64,000 nt of DNA from Tethya wilhelma (lineage: Eukaryota > Porifera > Demospongiae > Tethyida > Tethyidae): positions 7,027,179-7,091,178 of the forward strand of contig CAXIPT010000001.1 in NCBI GenBank assembly GCA_964030475.1, read 5' to 3'. Below the pieces are notes generated by a model. The model made no database searches, was not told the DNA's origin, and saw only the letters and a list, made by a program, of their open reading frames with translations. Both the position numbers and the translations under genes were made by a program. Shown here in pieces: positions 35,324 through 46,900 of this stretch (positions are counted from its first letter, which is position 1; every line of letters starts with the position of its first letter).

Positions 35324-38300
35324 ATGTGTAACTGTAAGTGTGTGCATGGGGAAAGCAAGTTTTGGTTGATGCTGTGTTTTCAGAGTCGTGTTTCAACATC
35401 TCGCTGATCTGAGCAGATCCATGATTTCTGTTTTATAGTACTGTTACATTATTATAGTATCGTGGCCTTGGGCACCTAATATGTGATTTAACAAAAGTAT
35501 ATCTAGTGTGAGTACGGGCTCACTGAAATTTGATATCCTAAGCCTATTCATCCTTGAGCTGTTGACAGTATTCATAGCTTCAAGTGACTGCCACTGCTTC
35601 TGCATTAGTAACTTGGTTGTGTTTATTCCATGCCATCTTGTGAAATGTTCCAACTGCCTCCATGTACATGTGTGGGGTCATGGGCTATAGTTTTGACAAA
35701 GTAAAGAAATCAATTTCTCCTGGGAATAATTAACATGATGGGTTTTGTTCACAATGCCAGCTATTGTTTTCCAATCTCCATTCCAGACGGACAATTTTAG
35801 TTTGCATGTGGTTTGTCTACCTTTAGTTTGGTTTTCTATTTATGTATGTAAGTCAGGGCTTCACTATCATGCTTCTACAAGAGTCTAATAATTTGACTGG
35901 AACTCTAGCCTTGTACCCAGGCTCTCCCCTTTGACTCATGTCGACTGTCATTGTGTCATTGTGATGCTTTGCAGCTGTCACATTTGTTCTTGTAAGCCTA
36001 GTTTATCCACTAATCTTCCCTACTGTAGACTAGTTTATAATTATGTGCAGTTGATGACAAAGCTAAAGTCCAACTGAAATGCAAAGGCCTGGAAGCAAAG
36101 TTAAGATTTGATAAACTGTTTTGATTTTTCTCTTTGTAGGTGAAGAGTGCTGTAAGAGCTGTTGTTACAGCACTCCCTTTGTGACGCTGGGATCGGTGGT
36201 GCTGATTGTGGTGGGCCTCATAGGGTTCACTCTCTCTGGGATATATGGAGTGGCACAGCAGAACTCCGTGGAACACTTGAAGAATGGGTACGTTGTTAAA
36301 ACTAAGTACAACTTGAGTGGCTGGGGTCCACAAGGTTGGCAGGAAATCATGAAAAAACGGTTGTTTCCCTGTAGTGATGCTTGTAAAGCAACAGTAATAG
36401 AACAAATGGTACTCACTTGTTGGTGTGATGTGTAATAATAAAATAAATCAAGTTATGTGTGAGTACATGGGAACCCTTAAGCTATAATATCATTGGGGAG
36501 TACATGTACAATTGCTGCACACTCAGCAGTAGATGTGTCCATCATGTGAGGTATGTACATACCTTGCTAGCTATTGTATGGTTTGTACAATTGTGGTTCC
36601 TTATCACAAGAAGACCACTCCACAATAACATAAACCAAGTGTATCCTTATCTGGTTATGTCCATACAATGCTTCAAAATATACATACCCACCCCCTATAT
36701 ATACATTAGTTACTCAAAACAGAAATGGTGACCCTGTAGTGTCCATAGCCCCCAGATCTGTGTAGCTGACTGAGGGTTCCTAGCTATATGTACACTAATA
36801 GACCTGGTATTGCACAAGAGTATGTGTTGTGTTGTTTTGTTTTTCAGCAGTGAGGAATGTTGTTGAAAGGGTGACATTTAGAACACCCGTCTTCAGCTTT
36901 GCTAACAACCACACTTGGCTAGCAATCAAACACACCATCTTATGTTTGTGCACAATATGTTTTCAGTTTAGTTGATCTTGGGATGATGCTTCGTTGGTTT
37001 TTTATACTCAAACTTTTTCCAAAATAATTATATCCATGACCAGTTTTTTTCTGTAAACTCTTTACTTTGTTGGGAACTGTTATCACCTAGAAAAATACAC
37101 AAGGTCAACTGAAAGTTAACAACAATATCTGATGTGGAAATGATTGATGTGCAGGTTTAAGAATCATAGTGATGACCAACAGGTTGATTGTCCCATACAT
37201 TGCACCCACGTCCACCACCTGTACCTCAATAAGGCCACATAGAGATGAGACAGGAGTGGCTGTGGTAGACATATTATCAGCTCTCTGTGTAGATCATGGG
37301 CCAATACAATGTGCATTGTATGTATGTGGCTAGTGTGATGGGTAGTTAACACAGTCTGATTTAGGGCTTTTTTTTTTGAAAAGAAAAGTTTTCAGTTTCC
37401 CTGGAGATGAGACCGCTAGTTTTTGAATTGCACCTGCTAGAGTGAATGGCTGACAGAGCATCATCCATGGTAGTTATGTGAGGTGTTGTTACCTTCATTA
37501 AGGATTGTATACAACAATAGTTAAGTAAACTATTGGCATAGATGATGTGGTATATATTGTGAAGTGGTACTGAATCGTGATACATCTTTTAATGTCCCCA
37601 TCTCAAGGTGCTATCTCCCTATAGGACGGTTGTCATGGCACCAGTTGTCGTGGGGATGGTGGTGCTCACACTAGTACCCCTCATCCTAGCCCTCATCCTG
37701 GCCTACTGTGTCACTGGCTACATCAGAGACATCCTCTTCCAGTCCGTGGTGAAGTCGTGCATCGGCTCTATCTGCTGCAATGGCTCTGTAAGTTACTTCT
37801 TACGTAGATAGAAGCTTGTCAGGCAAAGAAGTGTGCATGCTTGAAATTTTTAATAGTATTGTAATATTGGAGAAGACATGGTTACTTTGTCATGGTTACT
37901 AATGAACATGCATATCTTTTGTTGCATTTTAATAGTCACAAGTCAATCATTTATGCATGAACAGTTGATTGAAGTTAATTGGTGGTAATTAATGGATGCT
38001 AAGCTACAGATTGCACATTCCTACCTACCATTAATGTGAAGTTTGTTGTGTGTTAGGACAAAACAAAACCATAATGCCATTATGCCCTCTGGCTGTGTGG
38101 GCAGGTGGCTTGGGCTACTGGGTCTTCATTGAGAGCTAGAGGAGTACTTGACTCCATTTGGAGATTGTTGATGTTCAGTTGTTGGTAAACTTGTTTCAGC
38201 TCTTGGGGTTGTTGTTGACACTGAGATAATTGTTGTGTTGGCACTTGAGACAGCTACCTCAGGAACTGATCAGGAGTGAGTTTGGCACAGATTGTAGGTA

Positions 38301-39240
38301 GACTGGTAGGCAGGCAGGAGGATGGAACAATGGTGGGACACACAAATAGTTTTACTCACAAAATACACATTCTCATACAAACACAAACACACTTTACATA
38401 TAGAAACACACACATGCACACATAAAAAGACACAAACATTGTTTTTATTCCCATCCATTGGTGTAGCCTCGTGAACCAGACCTCCCCCCACTAGTTACTC
38501 CTCTACTTCGTATCTCTACAGTCCTCATTAATGCATGTTCATCAGTGTTCCTTATAGAATCCATGTTGCCTAAGAATGCATCTTACTAGTAAGGCCTAAA
38601 GATAGTTTGCCATTTACAACATCTCGACAAAAAAAGGCACAGCAAATTGCATACTTCCTATTAGGTGTGTCCTTGCTCCATACAGTGTGTGTGTAATGCA
38701 ATTGGCCTAATGCATGGGTATCATGTACCATTATGGGGCTAAGTGCTTGTCCAAATTTGGCTCACGTGTTGAGAAATCTCACCAGTAATGTCTTTGTCTA
38801 GCACAATGGAGAAATGCTGTGGTATGTAGACTCCTGTTCCACTCACCATTGGTCTGTATACAAGCTTTAGTGGTGCTAACATTAATGTGATTTGTTGTTG
38901 TAGTTGCTTGGCAGTGTTTTGTTTGGTTAGTGCTGCTTACTGATAGCTTTGTGTGGAGGAGTTTGTTAATGGCATGCTTGGTGTTGTCAATGGTGACAGT
39001 GAAACTAACCTTACACTGTTAGTGACCCTTACCAGCTAGTCTGAATTTTTCTTCCTTTCTCTCTCTCCCAGGTGATTGTTCTGACCTTCTTCTTTATCTT
39101 CCTTTGGATCCTGGTTGCCATTGGTTTCAGTGGTATCATGATCTACTACATCCAGGCACAGATCACCTGCAATGATGTAATGGCCCCTGCAGAGAGTAGC
39201 ACCACTATGTGCTTCTCCTATGTCGATACAAGTAAGGGGG

Positions 39241-39286
<46 letters not shown>

Positions 39287-39881
39287 CTGTATGATGATGA
39301 CATTGCGTGTGTAAGATTTTTAAATTCTGGGAAAGTGAGTAAATCCTCTTATTGTAGAGTGAGTAACTAAACAACCATCATTATATCTAAAGCATCGTGT
39401 TATTGTATCTATGGAGTTTCCCAACAACAACAACAGCTGCACTCACTCAATTACTGTTGAATTTACTATCAGGAAATTGACTGGCAGCTATAATTGGACT
39501 TTTTCATTGTGCACTTTTCATACAGGTTTCAACAATTTTGAAATTTGTGGGGAAGACTTAGAGGACATTTGTGACAGAGTAAGTCTTTTGGGTAGTATTT
39601 AGAGTCCCTGTAGTGGGAGGTATGCTACTGTGTGAATGTGTATTGTTTGCCTCCATATCCCTCCCATTGTTCCACAAAGAATGGAAGGATGGATAAGTCT
39701 GTCTGGAGGCACTATAGTTCATGCAGCACATCTTTCACACATATACATACATTGTCTTTAGGGCTTAAATGTTGGTGTCTCCTACTCAATATCCCTGCTG
39801 TTCATCATCTTTATAATAACAGGACTGGTAAGTACACAGTGTCATGATGTAATGTTAATAAAACTATATGTCATTGAATAA
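35324..39881 (+). CDS. PLP/DM20/M6-family four-TM protein, paralogue 2
   Basis: Tandem paralogue of the gene at 28720. Exons: 35324-35333, 36140-36287, 37625-37787, 39072-39231, 39526-39578, 39762-39881; 654 nt, 217 residues. It starts MCNCEECCKSCC, an even denser Cys cluster, then TM1 (TLGSVVLIVVGLIGFTL), TM2 (PLILALILAYCVTGYIRD), TM3 (FFFIFLWILVAIGFSGIMIYY), a Cys-containing outer loop (EICGEDLEDICDR) and TM4 (SISLLFIIFIITGL). The sixth exon has a good donor at 39828 but no match to the paralogue's tail exon follows. Reading through that donor gives 18 more residues and TAA at 39879, close to an AATAAA at about 39857. So the tail is probably replaced by read-through. The 10-nt first exon rests on phase fit and Cys pattern. 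Confidence 0.72.
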
Positions 39882-39994
39882 TCACAAAAAGTTAGCATAG
39901 CAACAAAAGTTTAAAATGTACAACTATCTGAGTAAAAAAGTAAAATAATTGGCATTCATCAATCTTAAAAAAAACACATCTCAACTGGAGTTAT

Positions 39995-40348
39995 TCACAG
40001 CACTAGTTCAACCTCGTACTCCTCATTCTGCCCCCACTTGTGCTCAGTCACATTCCTATCGACTCTAGCTGTGGCCATTTCCACTGGCTCCTCATCATCA
40101 CTCAAATAGCCAACATTTTCCTCTTCCTGTTCACTCCAGTCTACCTGTACAGTCTTACTGAACATACTGTAACTGACCACTCTACCCACTGTCAGTGTTG
40201 ATGGTCCATTCCCCCAATCAGGACCAGATCGAACTTTGGACCCTGCTTTAGGAGAGCCAGTGACTGTGATCTCTTCATGAGTGACCACTCTTCCCTCCAC
40301 CCACACTTGAACGAGGTGTTTGCCAGCACAGCGTGGGACCTCAAACAT
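39995..40348 (-). CDS. Short ORF with filamin-like end and Mib/HERC2-like motif
   Basis: 117 residues, with a stop directly upstream of the ATG in the same frame. First part: RCAGKHLVQVWVEGRVVT resembles the end of a filamin-type repeat found in the NHL proteins here. Second part: GSKVRSGPDWGNGP and GRVVSYSMFSKTVQVDW resemble a Mib/HERC2 domain (G-x-R-V-x-x-GPDW ... V-x-V-x-W), which binds substrates in some ubiquitin ligases. The acidic tail EQEEENVGYLSDDEEP follows. It may be the last exon of a larger gene or a gene fragment; no upstream exon was found before the TRIM gene. Confidence 0.5.
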   Translation of the reverse strand: MFEVPRCAGKHLVQVWVEGRVVTHEEITVTGSPKAGSKVRSGPDWGNGPSTLTVGRVVSYSMFSKTVQVDWSEQEEENVGYLSDDEEPVEMATARVDRNVTEHKWGQNEEYEVELVL

Positions 40349-40502
40349 GTAATTTTACCTCCAAACATACCAAAATATATGGGAAAAATGTGACACCTGG
40401 ACTCCAAATGAAGTTTTTAACCACCCAAAACGTGCCTTCCAGAGTCATAATTCCGAGCGAAGCGAGGCTAGGATTGCTGTATATGGAAAAAAAGTTATGT
40501 GA

Positions 40503-40541
40503 GTGGTGGTGGTGGTGGTGGTAGTGGTGGTGGTGGTGGTG
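40503..40541. repeat. (GTG)n trinucleotide repeat
   Basis: GTG run with one GTA interruption, in the spacer between the minus ORF and the TRIM-NHL gene. Confidence 0.9.
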
Positions 40542-40560
40542 TCGACACACCTTGCCGAGA

Positions 40561-40895
40561 ACTGGACTCTGGTAGAATAGCACAACAAAGTAAGTAGATT
40601 TTATTGCTATGTATGGCTCGAAGAGTCTCTGGAGCGACTTTTAACGACAGATTCCATTGCTAAATAGCATTTTTGGCCAACTGACGGCAAACCTAACAGT
40701 AGTTTTTAGAATTGACGATCCGATCCTGTCTGAAAAATGGACTCTGGTAGAAAAACTAAACAAAATTAACACATTTTACTAGCTGCTATGGCTTGAAGAG
40801 TCTCTTGGCCGACTTCTAGCAATGGTTTCCATCGCTAACTTGCATTTCTGGACCAAACCTGAAAGTAGTTTTCTAAATTGACGATCCTATCCTTT
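40561..40895. repeat. Two imperfect tandem units of about 170 bp
   Basis: Unit 1 (about 40561-40728) and unit 2 (about 40737-40895) share GGACTCTGGTAGAA at the start, TGAAGAGTCTCT-like centres and TTGACGATCC at the end. The final motif recurs once more at about 40935. The units lie upstream of the TRIM-NHL gene and could be promoter-proximal repeats or a decayed element. Confidence 0.7.
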
Positions 40896-41157
40896 CGATT
40901 TTGACTCATGCATGTTAGTCTTTTGCTTTCTTTCTTGACGATCCAGTCCTACAACTACAGCAGCATGCAGTGCAACTTGCAAGCATGCAGTGCGTGCAGA
41001 AGCGCTGAGCGAGGTTTATGCATCACGTGTACCCCTAGTTATTTTTTTGTGGCCGGTCTTAATTATATAGAGTCTATTCGGTAGTTATTAGCCTTGTACC
41101 AGGCATCTTTAATAATTATTATCCCTATCGGTTACCATGAATTTTTTTTTATAGGAA

Positions 41158-43266
41158 ATGGCCACACCCCAGAATACTAAAGAGGCCCTCAAGAAGTTAG
41201 AGGAGCAGTTGTCATGTGCTGTCTGTCTTGAATCCTATAAGGAACCCAAACTACTTCAGTGTTTCCATGTCTTCTGTGAGAAATGTCTCATTCCACTTGT
41301 GCTCCAAGACCAACAGGGCCAACTCTCTGTACGTTGTCCTACCTGTCGTCAATCCACCCTCCTTCCAGCAGCCAGTGTGTCAGGCCTCCAATCAGCATTC
41401 TACATCCACCACCTGTTTGAGATCCAAGAAGCCTTGAAGAAGAAGAAGAAGAAAGAACCTCAAACAGCAAGTGCTAATGATAATGGAAACCCTTTACCTC
41501 GAAAGAAATCAACCTTTCACTGTCCCTTCCACAAGGAGAGAGAACTAGAACTCTACTGTGAGACTTGTGAGGAACTGATTTGTTTCCACTGCACTGTTAA
41601 ACTACACCATGGTCATAAATACAACCTGGTGAGTGAATTGTTTGAAAAACACAAGAATGAGATCACAGCTTCTCTAGAGCCAGTTGAGACACAACTAGAT
41701 ACTGTGAATAAAGCAGTGGAACAGCTAAACACACGTTGTGAGCAGATCACTGATCAGCGAACAGCTACTGAAGCCAACATCCACAAAACCTTTCAACGTC
41801 TACATGAAGAACTTGAAGTAAGGAGAACAGAACTTATTGAGCAGTTAAATGTGATGACTCAGCAGAAGATGAAAACTCTTGCAGCTCAGAAAGATGAAAT
41901 TGAAATGATTCAGATCCAACTGAAGAGCTGTGTGGAGTTTGTGAGGGAGAGTCTGAGAACAGGAAGTCAGGGAGAGGTGATGAATATGAAGAAGCATGTG
42001 GTTACACAGATCAAGAAACTGACAGCCAACTTCAAACCAGATACACTGAATCTGAATCCCACTGAGCTAGCTAACATGAATTTTAGAGCCAGTGTTTCTC
42101 TACCCATTGAGCAGTTGTACTTTAAACAAGTAGCACCAGAGAAATGCTATGTCAGCACTAAAGAAATGAAGACAGCTGTGGTTGAAGGGAAAACCACAAC
42201 AATCCTTCATGTTGTTGATGAACATGGTGAAGCATGTGTGGTTCCAGTTGAGTCAGTGAACTGTGAGCTTGTGTCAGAAATCACTGCAGAGAAGATCGAG
42301 TGTAACACAAAACAAGTAGAAAATAGTCGATATGAGATCAGCTACACACCCACCACTCGAGGAAGACACCATCTACACATCAAAGTGGAGGGTGAACATA
42401 TCAATGTAAGTCCATTCCCTGTGATGGTGAGGATACCAGTTAAGAAACTTGGTACTCCAATCAAGATCATTGATGGTTTGAAATATCCATGGGGAGTAGC
42501 AGTCAACCAGAGAGGAGAAATCATAGTAGCTGAGAATGGTGGTCACTGTGTCTCTATCTTCAGTCCAAATGGAAAGAAATTGAGTACATTTGGCTCAGAG
42601 GGATCAAGACAGGGACAGTTAAGCTCACCTCTAGGTGTAGCAGTGGATGATGATGACAACATACTAGTGGTGAATGGTGGTCATCATCACATCCAGAAGT
42701 TTGCTAGTGATGGACAGTTAGTGAAAACAGTTGGTAGCAATGGAGGATGTCGTTTTGGTATTGCCATTCATCCTCACAGCAAAGAGGTTTATGTGACTGA
42801 TTACTTGAATCATCAAGTTCAGATTCTGAACCCTGACCTTTCATTCTCTAACACCTTTGGTAGCTATGGTAATGCCAATGGACAGTTCCAGTGGCCCTGG
42901 GGTGTAGCATTTGACAGCACTGGGAATGTGTATGTAGCTGATAGTAACAACCATTGCATCCAAGTCTTCACCGCTGAAGGAACATTTTTGAAGAAGTTTG
43001 GACGACGTGGTTGTGGTGATGGTGAACTGAGTACCCCTACTAGTGTTGCCATTGACTCTGACAATACTGTGTATGTCACTGAGAAGGACAACCATCGTGT
43101 TTCAGTGTTCTCATCTGAAGGTGAATTTCTGACATCATTTGGCACCAAGGGAACCCAACCAGGACAGTTCAAGTGGCCTCGTGGAATAGCAGTGGATAAG
43201 AAGACTGGGATGGTTTATGTTAGTGACTCAGGAAATGGAAGAATAAGTTTTGTAAAATTTTCTTAG
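41158..43266 (+). CDS. TRIM-NHL protein (RING, B-box, coiled coil, filamin, NHL), TRIM2/3/71-type
   Basis: A single coding exon of 702 residues. RING at about 20-63 (CAVCLESYKEP, CFHVFCEKCL, CPTCR) predicts E3 ubiquitin-ligase activity. B-box at about 121-160 (FHCPFHKERELELYCETC, CFHCTVKLHHGH), coiled coil at about 165-290, filamin/IG-FLMN domain at about 325-425 (RYEISYTPTTRGRHHLHIKV, VSPFPVMV), and six NHL repeats at about 435-702 (GVAVDDDDNILVV, GVAFDSTGNVYVADSNNH, GIAVDKKTGMVYVSDSGN). The NHL propeller binds RNA or protein partners in TRIM2/3/71. The start follows a TTTTTTATAG acceptor, so a 5' UTR intron is likely. The short lysine run at about 94-98 is unusual. It is paralogous to the interrupted NHL gene at 14133. 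Confidence 0.93.
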   Translation: MATPQNTKEALKKLEEQLSCAVCLESYKEPKLLQCFHVFCEKCLIPLVLQDQQGQLSVRCPTCRQSTLLPAASVSGLQSAFYIHHLFEIQEALKKKKKKEPQTASANDNGNPLPRKKSTFHCPFHKERELELYCETCEELICFHCTVKLHHGHKYNLVSELFEKHKNEITASLEPVETQLDTVNKAVEQLNTRCEQITDQRTATEANIHKTFQRLHEELEVRRTELIEQLNVMTQQKMKTLAAQKDEIEMIQIQLKSCVEFVRESLRTGSQGEVMNMKKHVVTQIKKLTANFKPDTLNLNPTELANMNFRASVSLPIEQLYFKQVAPEKCYVSTKEMKTAVVEGKTTTILHVVDEHGEACVVPVESVNCELVSEITAEKIECNTKQVENSRYEISYTPTTRGRHHLHIKVEGEHINVSPFPVMVRIPVKKLGTPIKIIDGLKYPWGVAVNQRGEIIVAENGGHCVSIFSPNGKKLSTFGSEGSRQGQLSSPLGVAVDDDDNILVVNGGHHHIQKFASDGQLVKTVGSNGGCRFGIAIHPHSKEVYVTDYLNHQVQILNPDLSFSNTFGSYGNANGQFQWPWGVAFDSTGNVYVADSNNHCIQVFTAEGTFLKKFGRRGCGDGELSTPTSVAIDSDNTVYVTEKDNHRVSVFSSEGEFLTSFGTKGTQPGQFKWPRGIAVDKKTGMVYVSDSGNGRISFVKFS

Positions 43267-43926
43267 AAAATTAATAAGCAGTGTAGCATTGCTGTAAAAA
43301 AAAAAAAGTAAGGTTGTCTTAAAATTTTGCACATGCATTCCTAAAATTAATATTCTTCATGTTATATACTCAGTTGGTTAAGTGTGTGAGTATTAAAAGC
43401 AAATAATATTAGTTGCAAGACTTCTGCCAAAACATTATTTAATCAATGTTAAAAAAATAATTGCTGCTTGAGAACTGGTTGGCTTGAATTTGAACCATCA
43501 ACCATGATGATTAAAAAGTAAAGATTATAATTATTAGCAATGACATTGTGCATGCACCCAGATTGCTTGAAACTATATAATATGTCTTGATTATAGCCAT
43601 ATGCCTGCATCAGTGACAGGATGAAGGATTAATTGAATCTAATGAATATGTATAATAATTATTGTTGAAATCACATAGATGGACATGCATGTACTCCCCA
43701 ATTTGATTATCCTTGTCTTCCTATTATCGTTATTGCATATGCAGCAATAGAAAATCTCCAATTTTTGCAGTGGTTATAGTATAAAAGCCACCGTCATATT
43801 ATTTTCTAAACAGTATTTCAAGAATAAAGCGGTGTGATTATAGTTAGATAAAAACAGTAGCAATAATAATTATTGCACATAAAAAAAATTGTCCACAAAC
43901 AATATTATATCAACAAACATTGTTGA
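43267..43926. other. Convergent 3' interval, TRIM-NHL / STX8
   Basis: AT-rich, with poly-A runs near 43298 and 43890 and no supported exon. It should contain the 3' UTRs of both flanking genes. Confidence 0.5.
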
Positions 43927-46900
43927 CTATTTGAAAGGCACAGCTGCTACTACAACAATAGCAATGGCCAGGAGTATGATGATAGACCAAAGAGCTGCAC
44001 AAACAGAGACAACCAGAGAACATGTCACATGTTAGCCTTGTAGCCAGGTCACGAGGAAAGAAGAAAGAGCTCTCCTTCTTCAAACCTCACCTCTAGCTAC
44101 AACCACATGCAGTCAGAGGTAGAGTTTGACTTACTACAAGTACATTTACAGGAGTCCTTTCTCCTGACAGCCTCCACTCTTCTTGTCTGGAATCTGATCT
44201 TGTGATCTGTTTTAGTTGTGGCATCATGGATCTCATCTATCAATGCTGGAGGGGAGCAGGATAATAACACATTGCTTTATTATCATTTAAGTGTTTTACT
44301 AGATATCTAGAGAACTCCTTACTATTCTGTTCTCCCACTTCATCTTGGATGGCTAGTCCAAGGTTTCTCTGTCTGCGAAGTGCCTTTGACAGTTCGTCAA
44401 GTCCTTGGTCTTGTTCGTCAATGATCATCTGTTGTTGTGTTCGAATCTCATCAGCTGACACCCTGTGGGCAGAGCCTGGACCATGAGTAGCTCCACCCCT
44501 TTCATCCCAAGGATCTATCCCAGTACTATTGTATCTGAAATTGAAATGAGCTTAAGTGATGCAGAAAAATGTATGTACAAGTAAATATTTACTTTGTTTC
44601 AGTTGACCAGCCTTTGTTGTACGCCTTCTGTAACTGCTCATACCTGGAGAAAGAAATTGTGAAAGACCTATTAACTTTTTTGATACACATACTTTGATGA
44701 GAGTTCTTCCATCTCTCCATGTCTCTTGTTCATCTCATAATCTGAACTGTCACGTTATAAGTCAGTTAAGGAGAGAATGTGCAAATACAATAAGTGAGGA
44801 CTTGGTGTGTGTACATGCACAGTGAGTCAATGGATACATATTGTAGTTTCTGGATTGCTGTTGAACAGCTGTCCTTAATGATTGGAGCTTTCGTTGATAC
44901 TCCTGTAGCATCTTCTTGATGGAGCCATTCAGCTGCATGGATGAATGTATGGGATCACAACTATATAAACCAAACCCTGTGGTAGTTATTACCACACAAA
45001 CAACATGTGCCTCAATCTACCACACTCTTGGGCTCCAGCACCAATGAAAGATAAACAGGAAGATGAGAGAATCAGAGGATTCACTGCCATATTAGGCTAC
45101 CCACTCTCTGGGTGGGTTTTCTAGCCATAAAAAAGTCCCTCAAAGAAACCCATTCTCAGTAAGGATGTTTGTGGGGGGTATATGGAAAGTCAGTCTCCTC
45201 TCATGATTAGTACAAATCACAAGAAATAGATTGTTTTCTCTAGGGACACAATGGAAGCATGTCATGTTGGTCCTTCCTTCCTCCTAGATCATCCCCACAC
45301 CATGTACCAGTGAGCACATGTGTTAGTGTGTTTGTATAGCAGTGGTGTGTGTTGGAGTGGGACAGTGGTTTTGGTTAGTAGCTGGAAGGGCTTCACAGCT
45401 CAAGATATGACCATACATGAACATTGGCTGTGGGTGGAGTGTAACTATGTGGTAAGACCTGATTTCCAAGATTAGTACCATGGTGTTCATAAAGGGTGCC
45501 CAACTCCCACACACATGTGAAGGAGAAACAATGGTGTACTCTAGCTGACCTCTGATGGAATGATAAACAACAACAAGAGAAGGGCAATAATTGTTGCCTT
45601 CACCAACACACAAACACAGTGGATTCTTTCACCTAAAATACCCAACTGCTATGGAATGCATAATTAGCAAGTGCATAGAGATAATTAATACTACATTGAT
45701 TACCTATTGCAAGTGTTGCTGCTTTAATTTGTACGCTCTCATTTTACACCACATTCCTCAACAGTCGTTGGTTAGCCGAGCCATCACCATGGTGATGTGT
45801 ATTATGTAGCAGTACTGTCTATATATGATCTACCAAATAATAAATAATTAAGTGCAGAGCCAAACAAATTACATCAAACTTTGGTTTGTAAACAAAATGA
45901 GATGATAAACCAACAGCTGGAGAATGCTAAACATTCATTGGCATACGCATTGAGTTTCTAAATTTAGTAACTGCATTCCTTCACCTCAAGGCGGACAAAT
46001 AGTTTTCCCCCCACACATCCATATGTACCATAGTTAACCAACCCATACGCATACCAACACGAAATATCTGAAATAGTTTTGTGTTTACATTCCACGGTGA
46101 CAGACACCCAGGGCCAACTTCAAGAGAAAAAATCATGTCCGGTTAAAGTCAACAACAATTCAAACTATGTCATAGTTTGGATGTACATACGTGCATCCCA
46201 CCACAAGAGTATAGCCTGGCTCACTCCATACACATTGTGACTTGAAAGGACAAACACTACATACAGCAATGGTGGAGGTGGAGGTGCTAGTGTGTTGCTG
46301 GGATGTGGGCAAACAAATTTGTAGAGCTGCTCCCTGGATGGCTATATCAAAGCCAAGTAGTTCCCATTCTAGTCTTACAGACTCTTTGAGAGATTCTGCT
46401 AGAGCATAAGTGGACTGGTTTATGGATTACCAAAGGAATGAACAACTTGCTTTTAAGAATGCTTCAGTGAAATGAGAATCATAGCAGAAAATGTGCACGT
46501 ACTATTGCAGGAGAGTACTAGCTCGAGAGGCTCACATAACATGCATCCAAACACACAAGAATTGTGTTATGCACTGTACACTCTGAGTGAATTATGCAAT
46601 GCATATCCTGTATACGTCAATGACTCATGCATGGCAATCAAAGTTCTTTTTGAGGATATGGATACTGTGCTATAATGAGTGATTGACTCAACACTTAACG
46701 GCCATTCAAGCTGGATAGTGTAGAGGACTAGTGCGTATATTTGGTCCTATATAGCTGGCTAGGTGACGACTGGCAAAACATATTTCTGGCAAAACATATG
46801 ACTGGCAAAACATATTTCTCATTCAACTTGAGCCATAGAAAAGAAGAAAAGAGTTAGTGTCTCCCCTGGACTACACTGGCCAGAAATAATCTTCATGCTA

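Noticed and set aside
46140..46415. Minus-strand open stretch with AESLKESVRLEWELLGFD
   Set aside because: Looked like a possible exon in STX8 intron 2, but it does not fit the STX8 frame or family and lacks a convincing donor.
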